Of a stretch of 64,000 nucleotides of DNA, positions 33,831 through 46,259 are shown in pieces. The position numbers were made by a program, and so were the translations under genes. The notes under the pieces are model-generated. The model was not told the origin of the DNA, searched no databases, and was given only the letters and a program-made list of their open reading frames with translations. The stretch's first letter is position 1, and the number at the start of each line of letters is the position of its first letter. Origin of the DNA: Podospora comata (taxonomy: Eukaryota > Ascomycota > Sordariomycetes > Sordariales > Podosporaceae); contig CP071494.1 in NCBI GenBank assembly GCA_017354895.1, positions 4,030,001-4,094,000 of the forward strand. The letters are read 5' to 3'.

Positions 33831-36163
33831 TTTGTTTGAGGGGGTGGTGGTGGTGGTTGAAGGCTTCGAGATGTTTGATGGAGGGGCAGTTTGCGACAGA
33901 TGGTTATGGAGGGGTGATCGGGTTCAGATGTGATTTTTGACTGGCTGATATATCACCAGAACGTCTGGGAGAGAATGGGTATCTTGAAGAGTATGCGACT
34001 GGAGAAATATGGTCAAGACAAAACTCGGGAATCGCAGTCTTATGAAAAAAGTGATAGCGATATGACGCCCAAAGTTGAATCCCAATCTGTAATCTGCGAT
34101 TGGCGTTCGCGAACATTCAGGAAAATTCTATCCCGATTGGGACTAGCGCGCTTGCACGTGAGTGTCTATGAAGCTCATGATTTGTGTCCGACTGAGGCAT
34201 TGGGGAGACATCACTTGATATGAATAGATTATGAAAGCCGGAGGAACTTGAACACAAGGAATATAAACCAATCTCTGCCAAGTCTTCCAGAACAAAACCT
34301 CAAGATGAGGCTCGCAGATGATACTCCATATCGTAGACGATACGATGTCGCCGCGATGGCTCGTGCGTTTACGTGCCCCTCCACACTTTTAGAACAAGGT
34401 GGAAAGCTGCCCCACCACTGCCCCTCATCGCCGCTCTTAACGATTTCGCCTAAGCCAAAATGAAAAAAAGGGGAAGTTGAGGACACCATAGAGAGACAGG
34501 GGAAGGCAGCCACTTTATCATTAGGAGAATCATCTCCCATTATCATCAACCCCCTGAACTTGCACGCAATTGCATCTCGAATCAATAATAGAGACGTATG
34601 ATTACGCAATTAGCTCCTTTTGTTTCATACCTCACCCCCCAATCGGCGCTATATCGGACAACCTCAAACTTGTTATCAAAGGGGGAGGAGGCTCACCGAC
34701 ATATCTACATACTATGTATAATGGGGACCAACCGCAATCAAATATCCAGCCTGGAATGTTATCCCGGAGGACTTGTCCACCAGCGGATTCCCCGGACCGG
34801 CCGAGATGCATTTCTCGGATTCTCCTTGGACTAGCGGTGGAGTTGCTGCTTGCAGTTGCAGCTGCCCGCCGCCGCCGCCTTGTTGGAAGTTATTAGCTAT
34901 CTCACAGCGTGGACCCGGTATGGCCATACAGCCGCAACGCTTCCTGCTCGGGAACAGCCACCGGGAGAAACGTCATAACGTTGTCCTTTTTTTTTCCCTT
35001 TTTTTTTTTTCTCTTTTTCTTTTTTTTTTCCGAAGATGGTTGTCTGGAATGCTGTTTCGAAGCTTTTGACGGTATCAAACTGCTAGGGCATACGTATACC
35101 TCCACTGCCCCATATTCTCATATTTTGAACGCAGCGCCCCGTGAAAGTCGAAAAAGGAGGTGCCTGCTTGGCGGTGGTGGTTTTGTGATGTTGGCGTTGA
35201 ACGGGGTGTCTCGAGAACAAGATAATGGGGCCGAGGCGTCGTCAGCCGTTTCCCCGACTTCATTTTTTCATCATGATCTTGCAGTTCATCCCATCTTTCT
35301 TTCTTCATAGGTATTATTTGATGACAGTGATAGTGGCATTATTGATTGACAGGTGGACAAGGCCACCGCCTCGGGAAAACACACCGTGCAGATACCTTGC
35401 CGCCTCCCCGCGTTGTGGCAACAGGTGCCAAGCGAAGCTGGGTCCATGAGGTCGCCGCACCGTATGGGTTGTGCCACGTACGGTATTGTGCTCACATAGC
35501 TCAACAACAGGTTGACAACTGGGAGAGCTGCGTAATTGTTGGTGAAGGTGGCTGGCTGCCTCGAGGACCTACAGAGAGAGGTACCTCTACTGTCGACGGC
35601 CAGAGAGGGACGGGATTGAGAGATGGAGAGACAAAGCGTTGGAATAGAAATAGATAGTTACAACTCCAAATATTCACAAGCTGTCAGCCCAGCCACATCA
35701 GTGACGAAGCAGACAACCAGGCCAGATTTGTTAAAGCGGCAAGTCGATCCCTTGTTTCTGCCAAATTAGGCGGTCTCGACTTGCCAGTGCCAGTTGATTT
35801 TATGTAGGCAGTCAGACAGGCAGTGGGTTGGGAAGCAGCTGTGACATCGTTGCAGGGGGGGACAGGGCCTTCCTTCGTCAGCGTGTGTGTGTGTCGCTCC
35901 ACCCACCAGTCTCTCCTGGAGCGCTGGGGACTGGGGAGGGGGGGGAGGAACCAAGACCCAAGCACTGACCTTAAATTCACCTCCCCTTTCCAACCTCGCG
36001 CCGCGGGAACCCATCTTTTTCCACTCTCCGCCTCTGCATCTGTCTCCGACAACCCATAACCATCCATCAACCTCCTGCTCTTGACGATCCGGGAATCGCG
36101 CAAGCTGATTATTGACTTTTTCACCTTCAAACTTTTTCGTCTACAAGCAAATAATCTATCAAA
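33831..36163. other. 2.3-kb divergent intergenic region, FES1 and actin
   Basis: Contains the FES1 promoter (left) and the actin promoter and 5' UTR (right). Homopolymeric T-rich DNA at 34986-35030 and a GT tract near 35882-35893 are visible, and pyrimidine-rich DNA precedes the actin start, as is common in strongly expressed fungal genes. Open frames here lack similarity; no gene called. Confidence 0.55.
34105..34129. promoter_or_regulatory. Heat-shock element, five alternating units
   Basis: The 25 bp read as five perfect 5-bp units, nTTCn-nGAAn-nTTCn-nGAAn-nTTCn, with every core base matched. This is the canonical HSF1 binding array. It lies 275 bp from the FES1 start codon and about 2 kb from actin, so FES1 is the likely target. 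Confidence 0.85.
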
Positions 36164-37788
<1,625 letters not shown>

Positions 37789-38250
37789 GGTATTTTCTCC
37801 TCATTTCCCCTCTTAACGGGCTGATGACTGACCGCCTCGTAGCATAGGGTGTGGCAGCTTCCCGGATCGTCGCCAGGCAGCGGTGACCTTTTGCTCTACT
37901 AGAGACCACAGCGGCGGCAGCGGCATGAGGCATTACTATGGCGTCGGGCTTGTATCTCGTGGACGAGACTCCTATTTACAAAAAGTTTGGACGCTGGTCA
38001 GGGGACGGTGGGCGTCTGTTCTCGGACGACACGGTAATTATCAGTCTCTGTGTTTCCTGGGCGGGCGGGTGCGATTGTGCGGGGGCAGCGCGTGGTACAA
38101 GTAGACCGTAAAGGTTGATGAAGCACTTTTTTTTACTTTTTTTTATTGCACTAGCCATTGGGTGAATTTAGTTGTTTTTTTTCCGCTATCCTGTGGCTGT
38201 CTGTGTAAGAAGACGATAAAACAAGTTGATTATGGTTGGCTTGCCCTTGA
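37789..38250. other. Convergent 3' region of actin and the release-factor gene
   Basis: Probably the actin 3' UTR plus the 3' flank of the minus-strand neighbour. A possible spliced 3'-UTR intron sits at about 37791-37844 (GTATTT...CGTAG). No gene seen. Confidence 0.45.
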
Positions 38251-38972
38251 TTATGGATTGTCTTGTTTATTTTGTATGACTGCTTGTCTGTCCACAGGTG
38301 GTTCTTTTAGATCATGACCGTTGCCGTCGACTTTTACCGTCTCCGACTTGGTGCCAGGTGTCTCTATTTCGTTGGACTCGTCGTGATATTCCTCATCTAC
38401 AACCTCCCACTCGAACTCCTCCTCGTCCACTTCCTCTCCCTCTTGAACCTCTTTTGTCTCTGGCAAAGTCAACCCGGCAGCCCTGGCCTTTTCCTCAGCC
38501 AGTTTCCTGTGTTTTCTTCGGGATTTCTTTGCGGCACTGTCGGCCCTTTTCTTCTTGACGCTGCCGACGATGGCGACCCGGGACTGGGAACCGTTGTAGA
38601 GCTCGTCGAGGCGCTCGGCGAGGATGTCGCGGGCTATTTTGCGGTTTTGGGAGCGGGAGCGGGTGGCTTGGCACTTGATTACGATGTTGGTTGGGAGGTG
38701 TTTTATCTGGACGGCCGAGTTGGTTTTGTTCTGTTTTCAGTTGCGGTTTGTGTTAGTGGTGGTGCGGTTGGGTTTGGAGAGAGGGGGGTGAGTTTTGGGG
38801 GGGAGAGTGTATAACGCACGATTTTCTGACCACCTGGGCCTGACCCCTTGAGGAAGGACTCTTCGATTTCGGATTCGGGGGGTGGTTTAGGTCTTGAGGG
38901 CATTTGTTTGCGGGATATGGTTTTTTTGTTTTGGTTGGGAGGGGTGGTGTGGAAGGGTGCGGGTATTGCTAC

Positions 38973-39003
<31 letters not shown>

Positions 39004-39074
39004 GGTGAGAGGGGATGGTAACGGGTGAGGAGGTGGCATGGTTGGTGGCGGAGGAGGGGTCGTAGGGAAAACAT
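38251..39074 (-). CDS. Mitochondrial RF-1 domain protein (GGQ release-factor-like, C12orf65/Rso55 type)
   Basis: Codon-independent peptidyl-tRNA hydrolase-like factor thought to rescue stalled mitochondrial ribosomes. Exons 39074-38820 and 38730-38251 (89-nt intron, GTGCGT/AACAG) give about 244 aa. The N-terminus is basic and hydroxyl-rich with a Thr10 tract encoded by (ACA)n, suiting a mitochondrial presequence. The catalytic GSGPGGQKINKT motif spans the intron junction, followed by VQIKHLPTNIVIKCQATRSR and RKIARDILAERLDELYNG. A Lys/Arg-rich then acidic tail (DEEEFEWEVVDEEYHDE) follows. There is no codon-recognition domain, so it is not a full RF1. A poorly charged Ala/Lys-rich C-terminus is common in this subfamily. 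Confidence 0.87.
38974..39004. repeat. (GTT)n trinucleotide repeat in the release-factor presequence
   Basis: Ten GTT units on the plus strand, read as poly-Thr on the coding (minus) strand. Confidence 0.95.
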
Positions 39075-39458
39075 TGTGGCTGTAAACTGGAGGAATGGTT
39101 GAAGCTATACTCATGTCTGTAAGTGCTGGCTGTTGACGGCGTCACCAATCCATCCCCGTGTCGCGACGCAGATAAGGAATTATGGAGTTGCCTTCTGGCT
39201 TATCGAGAATTGGCCAATCAGCCATACCCACCCAGTTAAATGGCCGATACTTCCGCCCCGACTTTGACTGACCGCCACCGCCCGCCGCGACCCCCTGAAC
39301 CGTCGCGCTTCTGGAACCTTGCCCAATCCAGGAATTAATTCCCAAAAAGTTGCAACTTTTGCGACAACACACCACACCACACCACCATTCACCGTATTTC
39401 GCAAAGTTCAGCAGAGAAGAATAGGAAAACAAAAAAAAGGAAAAAAAAAACCGCCAAA
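39075..39458. promoter_or_regulatory. Divergent promoter with a 16-bp perfect palindrome
   Basis: A 384-bp region drives the release-factor gene (left) and the small SPT subunit (right). AAAAGTTGCAACTTTT at 39345-39360 is a perfect inverted repeat, 98 bp from the right-hand start. A CACAC-rich tract (39367-39383) follows. Confidence 0.55.
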
Positions 39459-39881
39459 ATGACAACAATGAACAACTACCGCCCCCCCACGGCAGAGGAA
39501 AAACTCACCATGTCTCCCATCGACAGGCTGAGCAAGTGGCTGGAGCTCAAGATTTACCAACTCGAGGTGACGATGAGCGTGTACATGTTTACGCCGATGG
39601 AGAAGTTTATTTTTTGTACGTCCGGACACACGCACCTCTCCCTCCCGTTGGGTGGTTTGCTAATTGAAGGAAAATGAATGCTAGATTCGATCCTGTTCCT
39701 CCTGACCAGCCTGACGCTCATCGCGACGGTCTTGTATCTCCCCCATCACATCGCCTTCATAGTGGGGAGGGCGTGGTTTTATATGCATGGGGAGGTGCCG
39801 GTGGATGCGGTAGAGAAGGTGACGAGTTCGACGTTGGGGAAGGTTGCGGAGGTGACGGCTGGGGTTGTAAAGGAGCTCTAA
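39459..39881 (+). CDS. Small subunit of serine palmitoyltransferase-like membrane protein (ssSPT family)
   Basis: Activating subunit of the ER enzyme that starts sphingolipid synthesis from serine and palmitoyl-CoA. Exons 39459-39615 and 39685-39881 (69-nt intron, GTACGT/CTAG) give about 117 aa. The core matches animal ssSPTs in layout: an amphipathic LELKIYQLEVTMSVYMFTP, then MEKFIFYSILFLLTSLTLIA as the start of a transmembrane helix, then VLYLPHHIAFI. The spacing YM-x-x-P-x-E-x-x-x-F...P-x-H-I is that of ssSPTa/b. Yeast Tsc3 is the divergent functional counterpart. Fungal-specific extensions are the N-terminus (MTTMNNYRPPTAEEK) and a C-terminal tail of about 30 residues. Family assignment is by pattern, not by search. 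Confidence 0.75.
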
Positions 39882-40356
39882 GCTCGTGAAGGACAGGGGC
39901 CGGGAATGGTTCGGGGACCTGCTTGAGACACAGGTTTTCGGTGGCGGTTTCTGGTATGGTGGGTTAAAAGCAGCGATCGGAGGGTCTGGTTGCTGTAGGC
40001 CAGGAGGGCTGGGTGATAATAAGTTGGGGATGGACGACTAATGCGGTTGGGATGTGACAGTAATGATTGGGAATACGGAACGGTCAATTATCGGCGGTGC
40101 TGTTGGGTGGTGTACGCAATTCACACGACATACATAAGGGGAGAATGGTTGGATTAATTGGGCGTTTTAGGGGCAGGCATAGCAGGCGGTCATATAGTAA
40201 TTTGGAAGGGGATGAACAGGTGCATACAGGTAGATGCCTTGGACGGCGGTACACATAAACATGTCATACCAAAAAATAAACTTAACACCACGGATATCAA
40301 CGTGTTCTATAGTAACACTTTAATTATGACTTTTTCATTCACATCTATCATCTAGT
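39882..40356. other. Convergent 3' region, ssSPT-like gene and ELP2
   Basis: 3' flanks of two convergent genes; A/T-rich at 40260-40350. No gene seen. Confidence 0.5.
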
Positions 40357-42887
40357 CTAAACCTCCACCTCATATATCCTCAACGAACCATCCTCACCCG
40401 CAATCGCCAGCTCCCTCTTCTTCTCATCTTGCTCAGCCGTCTTCGGCCTCCAAGCAAGCTGCACCACCGTCCCCGGCAACCAGAGCCCCTTATCCAACAC
40501 GGCCTTCCTCACCACCTCCACCTTTCCCTCTTCAGCAACACCCAAAGTAACAACCATGACCCTCCCCGCCTCGGTCCCCACAGCCAAAACCATCTTGCCC
40601 TCTGTTGTCACCTCGGGCAGGAAATCCACCGCAGTAACCGGCTCCCCCTCCTTCATCTCCCCCCCCAGCCCAAACTCTTTGTTTTCCCCAACCCAAAACC
40701 GAACAAGCTTATCCCTCCCCGCCGTCGCAAAAACCCTTTTTTTCTCCTCAGCAGGCCCCCAGGCACAGTCAAGAATCATCCTCGAATGCCCCTTTTGCAT
40801 CTGCTGCACAAGCTCATACCCCGTGCCGCTCCTCCCCCAAACAACCCACTGCCTATCCCTCCCCACGCTCAAAAGCAGCTCATCATCCCCCGAGAACCTC
40901 ACCCTCGCCACGGTCAGGGAATGAGCCTGCAGCGGCGGGCGTAGCTCAGTCCACTTGTCTGTTTCGAACAGCCTAATCACGGCGTGGTTGAGAGACGAGG
41001 CTTTGCAGGCTGAGGCGATGATTTTCCCGTCGTGGGAGGAGCACAGACAGGAAATCTCATACCCGTGACCGTAAAGCTTTTCCACTTCTGGCCAGAGGGT
41101 GTGCCGCGAGAGATTTTCTTCGAAGGGGGGGTGGGTGGTTGTTGCTTCGAGGGCGGCCGGGATGGTGAAGTTGCTTTGGGAGAGGCCGCCTTCTTCTTCT
41201 TCTTGGGATTCAGGTTGCCGTTCGGAGGAGGTGTTGTTAATGGCCTTGTTGGACAGACCCAACACTGGCATGTCTGCCGCGTCAGGGGCGGAGGACATGT
41301 CGATTTTGGAGTTTGTCAGGCAAGAAAGCATCTTAGCCACCGCCCTTGGCTCGGTGAACACCCTCATCAGCTTTTCGTCTGCTCCCGAGACGAAGGAGGA
41401 TGTCGGACCCAAGGTGGCGGTGCAGTTGAGGTCGTAGCCGTGGATTTGCGGGCGGGACATCTCGTGCCAGGAGCCAGAGGAGGAGGAGTCGGCGCCGTTG
41501 CCTGTCCACTGGGCGTGGAGGCGGGTGGTTTGGTCGGACGAGGTGGACAAGAGGTAGGTGCCGTCTTGGGACCAGGAGAGGCCCGTCACGGCGCGGGTGT
41601 GGCCCGAGATGGCGTAGGTTTGCTGCCAGGCGTCGTCGGAGGGGTTGTAATCCCATCGGCGCCAGCTGCCGGTGCGGCCGAGGGTGATGACGGTTGTTCC
41701 TGCGGGGGACCAGAGGCCTGTCCAGAAGCCGCCGATGCTGCCTGTTGCTGTTGTGGCGCCCTTTTCGCGGCTGACTTCTCCCAGGCGGGCGCCCGTGATC
41801 CAGATGCCGGATTCGGGGTCGGATTCCCAGATGGAGAGGGAGTTGTCGGCCGAGGCGGAGAGGAGGAGGAGTTTACCGTCTGCGGTTCGGGACCAGCGGG
41901 CCGTGTAGATCCAGTCTTCGTGTCCGAGCAGCAGGGCTTCGAACATGACGCAGTATTTCGTGCCGCCGGCCGAGATCTTGTGGATTTTGTTTCCTGGTGT
42001 CAGGGAGACTGACAGGTCCAGTCCGGTGGCATTGTTGAGGGCTGAGAGAGCCGTCCCTTGGTGAAGCCTCCAGAGACGGACATACTTGTCTTGACTGGCC
42101 GAGGCAAGCAGTAGATCACTCCCCGCCTCTGTCTTTTCCTTGATGAAATCCAGAGACCGCACCCAGTTTTCATGCCCTGGCAGGGTAGCCTGCAGTGTGA
42201 ACTCCAAATCTGAAGCACCAGCTGTGAATATCTGAACCGCATTTGTCGTCCCCACCACAGCCAGCACAATTCCGTTTGCTTCATCATCCAGCGGGCTAAG
42301 CGCCAGAGCCAAGGGTATGAATTTCTTGGTCGTCTTGACAGACTGGAGAAGCTTGAACGGCTCCTCGTTCGCAGCCGAATCGTGAGCCCATATTCTGACA
42401 GTCGCATCTGCCGCCCCGGTAGCGAATATCCTCTTCGTCGGAGCCCCAGCAGGCGTCACTCCCAAAGCCGCAATGCAATTGATAGGCTCCGCATGCCCCT
42501 CCACAGCCTGCAAATACGAAGCTGTAGCATCTCGAGGGCTCACGCTCCAGGCACGAACAACCTTGTCGTCTCCTCCGCTGATCAAGATAGTCTTGTCGTC
42601 ACCCTCGAGCCTGGGGAGAAACTTGACGGCTTTGACATGGCCGGTGTGCTGGCTGAGTATGCTTGAGATACCTCTTGGGTTCTGTATACACCATCAGTTT
42701 CTTGCTCACACAACCCCTATGCTAGGGTGGGAAAGAGAAAACATACTTGAGGATTCCACAAACAAACATTCACATCCGACCCGAAAGCCACCACCCCCTC
42801 GGCGCTCCAGTCAGAGGCGGCAGAGTACCTGTTTGCTCCCGCGGCCAGATAGCTGCTGTCTGCTCTTATCGTCTCTGTGTCGGCCAT
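40357..42887 (-). CDS. ELP2: Elongator complex subunit 2 (WD40 protein ELP2)
   Basis: Double seven-bladed propeller scaffold of Elongator, which makes the mcm5 and ncm5 side chains on wobble uridine of tRNAs. Exons 42887-42747 and 42681-40357 (65-nt intron, GTATGT/TACAG) give about 821 aa (yeast about 788). WD units are visible throughout: SAASDWSAEGVVAFGSDVNV, QHTGHVKAVKFLP, GHENWVRSLDFI, GHEDWIYTARWS, ISGHTRAVTGLSWSQDGTYL, GHGYEISCLCSSHDGKIIAS, and HSRMILDCAWGP near the C-terminus. Also typical of Elp2 are FWTGLWSPAGTTVITLGRTG and RPQIHGYDLNC. It is divergent to URM1, which acts on the same tRNA position. Confidence 0.95.
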
Positions 42888-43202
42888 TTTTTTATTATAA
42901 ATTTTTCGTCTCCGTCGTATAGTGAGAGGCGTGATTTCACATGAACTGTTTCGAGAAAAGGGAAGGCAGATGTGAGAAATGGAGGACTATGATTGGTCGA
43001 AATGTCAGGGTTGGGAAGGTTTTTTGGAGGACAGTGAGCAATAAAGTGTGGGGTAGCTTTCTTTTTGAGTGTGAAACCTTGAGAGGGAATGATTCAATTT
43101 GACTTGATTCAACTTCTGAAGGGTTGATATTACAACTGGTTTTCACGGTTTTTGTTCTCCATTTTATTTCAACAACTGAGGCTACATAGCAAGATCATCA
43201 AA
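42888..43202. promoter_or_regulatory. Shared 315-bp divergent promoter of ELP2 and URM1
   Basis: The start codons of the two genes are only 315 bp apart on opposite strands, so their promoters must overlap. A T-rich stretch (42888-42910) adjoins the ELP2 start. No clear known element was recognised. Confidence 0.6.
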
Positions 43203-43693
43203 ATGGCACCAGAACCAGACACCATGCCCATCTCGGTGGATTTCCTGTAAGCCCCTCTCAGTCTTATTCGGTTACTGGTTTGATATCACCACCCCATACC
43301 ATCTCTCATCATAGAGTTGTTAATCATTTCTCATGATACTGACATTTACACAGAGGCGGTCTAGACACCCTCTTCTCCAACAAAACATCCCACACCATCT
43401 CCCTCCCCCTCCTCAACCCCTCCGACTCCTCCCCCGCCAACGTCGGCTTCCTAATCTCATACCTCGTCAAGCACCACCTCAAGCACCCAAGGACAGAATT
43501 TTTCGTGCAAGACGATGGTCACTTGTAAGTGTTCCTGTTTTCCTTTGAACAGGCCGAGCACAGCTAACAAACCAGAACACCCGGCATACTGGTCCTCATC
43601 AACGAGGCAGACTGGGAACTCGAAGGGGAGGAAGAATGCGAGCTCAAGGCAGGGGATAAAGTTGTTTTTGTCTCGACCATGCACGGTGGTTAG
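43203..43693 (+). CDS. URM1: Ubiquitin-related modifier URM1 (sulfur carrier)
   Basis: Accepts sulfur as a C-terminal thiocarboxylate from Uba4 and donates it for 2-thiolation of wobble uridine in tRNA; it also conjugates to proteins. Exons 43203-43246, 43354-43524 and 43576-43693 (introns of 107 and 51 nt) give 110 aa (yeast about 99). Beta-grasp features: [16 protein letters not shown] at the start, [43 protein letters not shown], and [10 protein letters not shown] ending in the required Gly-Gly. It is convergent with CENP-I (43 bp between stops) and divergent from ELP2. Confidence 0.96.
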
Positions 43694-43736
43694 ACCTCAG
43701 TTATTTTTAACCAAACACAAGAATGATACCCATCCA

Positions 43737-46259
43737 TCAACAAGCACATCCCTTTTCCCCTACGCCAGCGAGGAAAACGAACTCCCTCCCCCCTCCCTCC
43801 GTCCCCCGTTTAGTCCCCATCAAATTCTTCATGGTGTTATACATCAACCCCGGCAACCCCCCCTGCCCCACCTCCTCCCCCTCCAACCACCCCAACACTC
43901 CCGCCCTGTACTCCTGCCAGCTGAGTCTCACCCCCCCCCTCCCAGCCAGCCTCACCAAACTCTGCTGCGTCACCGGCCCAGCATGCCTTACCAACAGCCC
44001 CCCCTTTTTCATTTCCTTTTCTTCCAGCCCCCTCACAAACTTGATACTCTGCAGACAAAGCACCGGGTTGTAGCTCAGACCAAAAACAGTCTCGAGCATT
44101 AAATCATCGTCTAGATCTCTGAGATACGAGTCCAAAACAGGGACAAGCGATTTCGGTATGCGGCAACCCCTAGCGTTGGCGTCGGGGGAGCCAGAGTCGG
44201 ATGTTGGTGCGAGGGCGAATGCACGTCCCCTCCAGAGGTTGTTGCAGATGTCCATCAGGAAGCCGTTGAAGATGTTGATCTGGGACCATTCTTCCTGTGA
44301 TGGTTTTCGTTGCTGTTGCTGAGGGGAGGTCTTCTTGATTATGACGGTCTCCCAGGCTATTTTATAGACTGTTAGGATGGAGCAGAGGCGGGATAGGACG
44401 GTTAGGGAGGGGGAGAAGGCTAGGTTGTAGACTAGCAAGGGTGGGGGGATGGCGATGGGGATGTGGAGGAGGAGGATGGGGGAGGAGTAGATTCTGCCTG
44501 TGGCGGTGTAGAAGTCTAGGATGGCGAGGGAGGTGGAGATGGAAGGGGAGGATTGGGATAGAGTTAGGCAGAGGGGGTTGACGTGGGTAAGGAGAGAGGG
44601 GATGGAGGTGACTGGTTGTGATGGGAGGGAGGAGGTGGGTCGGGAGAGGAGGCGGGTCGTCCAGTTGTTTAGGAGAAGGGTGTAAAAGGTTAGGAGGGCG
44701 AGCTGGGATTGGGGGGTGTTGTTGAGGAGCTTAGATTGGAGGAGGGTGAAGAGGGGGGATAATTCTGAATGGGTTAGTGACAAGTTGGGTGATTAGGAAT
44801 GAAGGTGAGGGCATACCGGTAAAGTCAAGCAGGGGGAGGTAGCTCAACGTCTCGAGGACTATGTCTCGTTTGTCTAACCCGTTCCATGTCTGCAGGAAGC
44901 TTCGGAAGAATTCCATCAAAACGGGAGATAATTCCTGCAGCATGTTAGCATTGAGGAGTTGTGTGGAACAATAGACACAACAAACCTTGGTACTCAAGAC
45001 ATAATCACGAATCACCTCTACCATATCGAGTAGGAATGACGGGTCTGTATCACCGCTCGCCACATCACCCACACACGCCATCAACCAGTTGCTTATGCGC
45101 TGCGAAGCCTCCTGACTGGGCCGCAGCAACAAAAACTTCTGCAGCAAGGGGTCTGCAAGGACGGCAACCAGCTGCGAGGGCATTTCGATCTTTTCGAGAC
45201 TGTTGACAAACCCCTCGGCACTGTCAAACTCCTCGAGTGTCACCGAGGTTTCGTGGGCATGTAGCGTATGAACGTTGGGAACAAGAGCTCTCGCCCCCTT
45301 CAACCGGCGTCCCAAAGCATGACTGACAGCAAAGCCGTTTCTGGTCCCGTCGTCTTCATGCCGGTCGAAATGCTGTTGCTGAATCTCGTTGAGCCGCTCC
45401 CTCCACTGGACATCTGGGTGTTTAAAAGCAGCCGCACGTCCCTTGGTGATGTCGCCCACGATAATCTCTGGGTAGTAGTTCTTGAACACCCTGAGCAGAC
45501 CAGTCAAGTTGGGGTCACCGCCAGTCTGTCGCGAAAGAGCCAGTCTAATCCATGGTTATGTCAGTCCTGGTCAGTCGCAAAATACGAGGTATACGATCGC
45601 TCACTCACATGGTCTGAATCCTAAATGGTCGCACATGCTTCCGCCTGGTGATAAGCGCCAGAAGGTGACACAGCTGCGGTCTGTGCGAGGGCAAGTGACC
45701 ATGGTCAGTAAGACGAGATTCCAAACATCATCTGAACCGAGTTTTGCGACTTACCTGATGGCAGCCGAATCGAGAAGGTTGAACAAGACGGCGTATGTCT
45801 GTGACAAGATGGTTGGGTTCTGCAACAGGTGGTACACCATCACCAGCCATTTCAGGAACAGGCTCTGAAGGGGAAACGATGGCTTGAGGTGGCCGTGGCC
45901 CAAGGCACCGACGATTCGTAAAAGGACTTCATCGCTGACTTTTCCCAAAGGATAGAGGTTGCGGGTGATTGCCGACAGACTGGCCTGGTCAAGGTGATTG
46001 TGTTGGGTTAACAAGTCGACCAGACGGATGAGGTCATCTGGAAGAGCGCCTCGGTCATAGAGAAGTGATGTGGTCTTTTCGACTGTGGGTTTGATGCTTG
46101 TTTGGCGTCGTTTGGCCGGGATTTTGGATGCTGCCTGCGAGTTAGTGAGCGAACAATGTAATTGCGAGTTATGCATGCAATCTTGAAAGACACCATACCT
46201 GTTTCCAAGTCGTCCAAAAGCTGGTCAAGCCGGTCGCCTGGTGGAGGGGACAAACTCAT
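43737..46259 (-). CDS. MIS6: Inner kinetochore protein CENP-I / Mis6 (Ctf3)
   Basis: Constitutive centromere-associated network subunit needed for CENP-A loading and kinetochore assembly. Exons 46259-46199, 46130-45755, 45680-45609, 45544-44986, 44934-44817 and 44764-43737 give about 737 aa (yeast Ctf3 about 733). Phase matches at all five introns. Family signs are LLTQHNHLDQASLSAITRNL, LVMVYHLLQNPTILSQTYAV, LLRVFKNYYPEIIVGDI and the FKHPDVQWRERLNEIQQQHF block typical of Mis6. Introns are short (51-74 nt apart from intron 2 and intron 3 boundaries at 45681-45754 and 45545-45608). Intron 4 (44935-44985) is 51 nt, has no stop and keeps frame, so retention would add 17 residues. I judge it a real intron from GTTTGT, the GCTAAC branch and CTGCAG. 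Confidence 0.9.

Noticed and set aside
35684-36130. Minus-strand open frame upstream of actin
   Set aside because: It lies in the actin 5' region, lacks similarity and has the low-complexity makeup of pyrimidine-rich promoter DNA.
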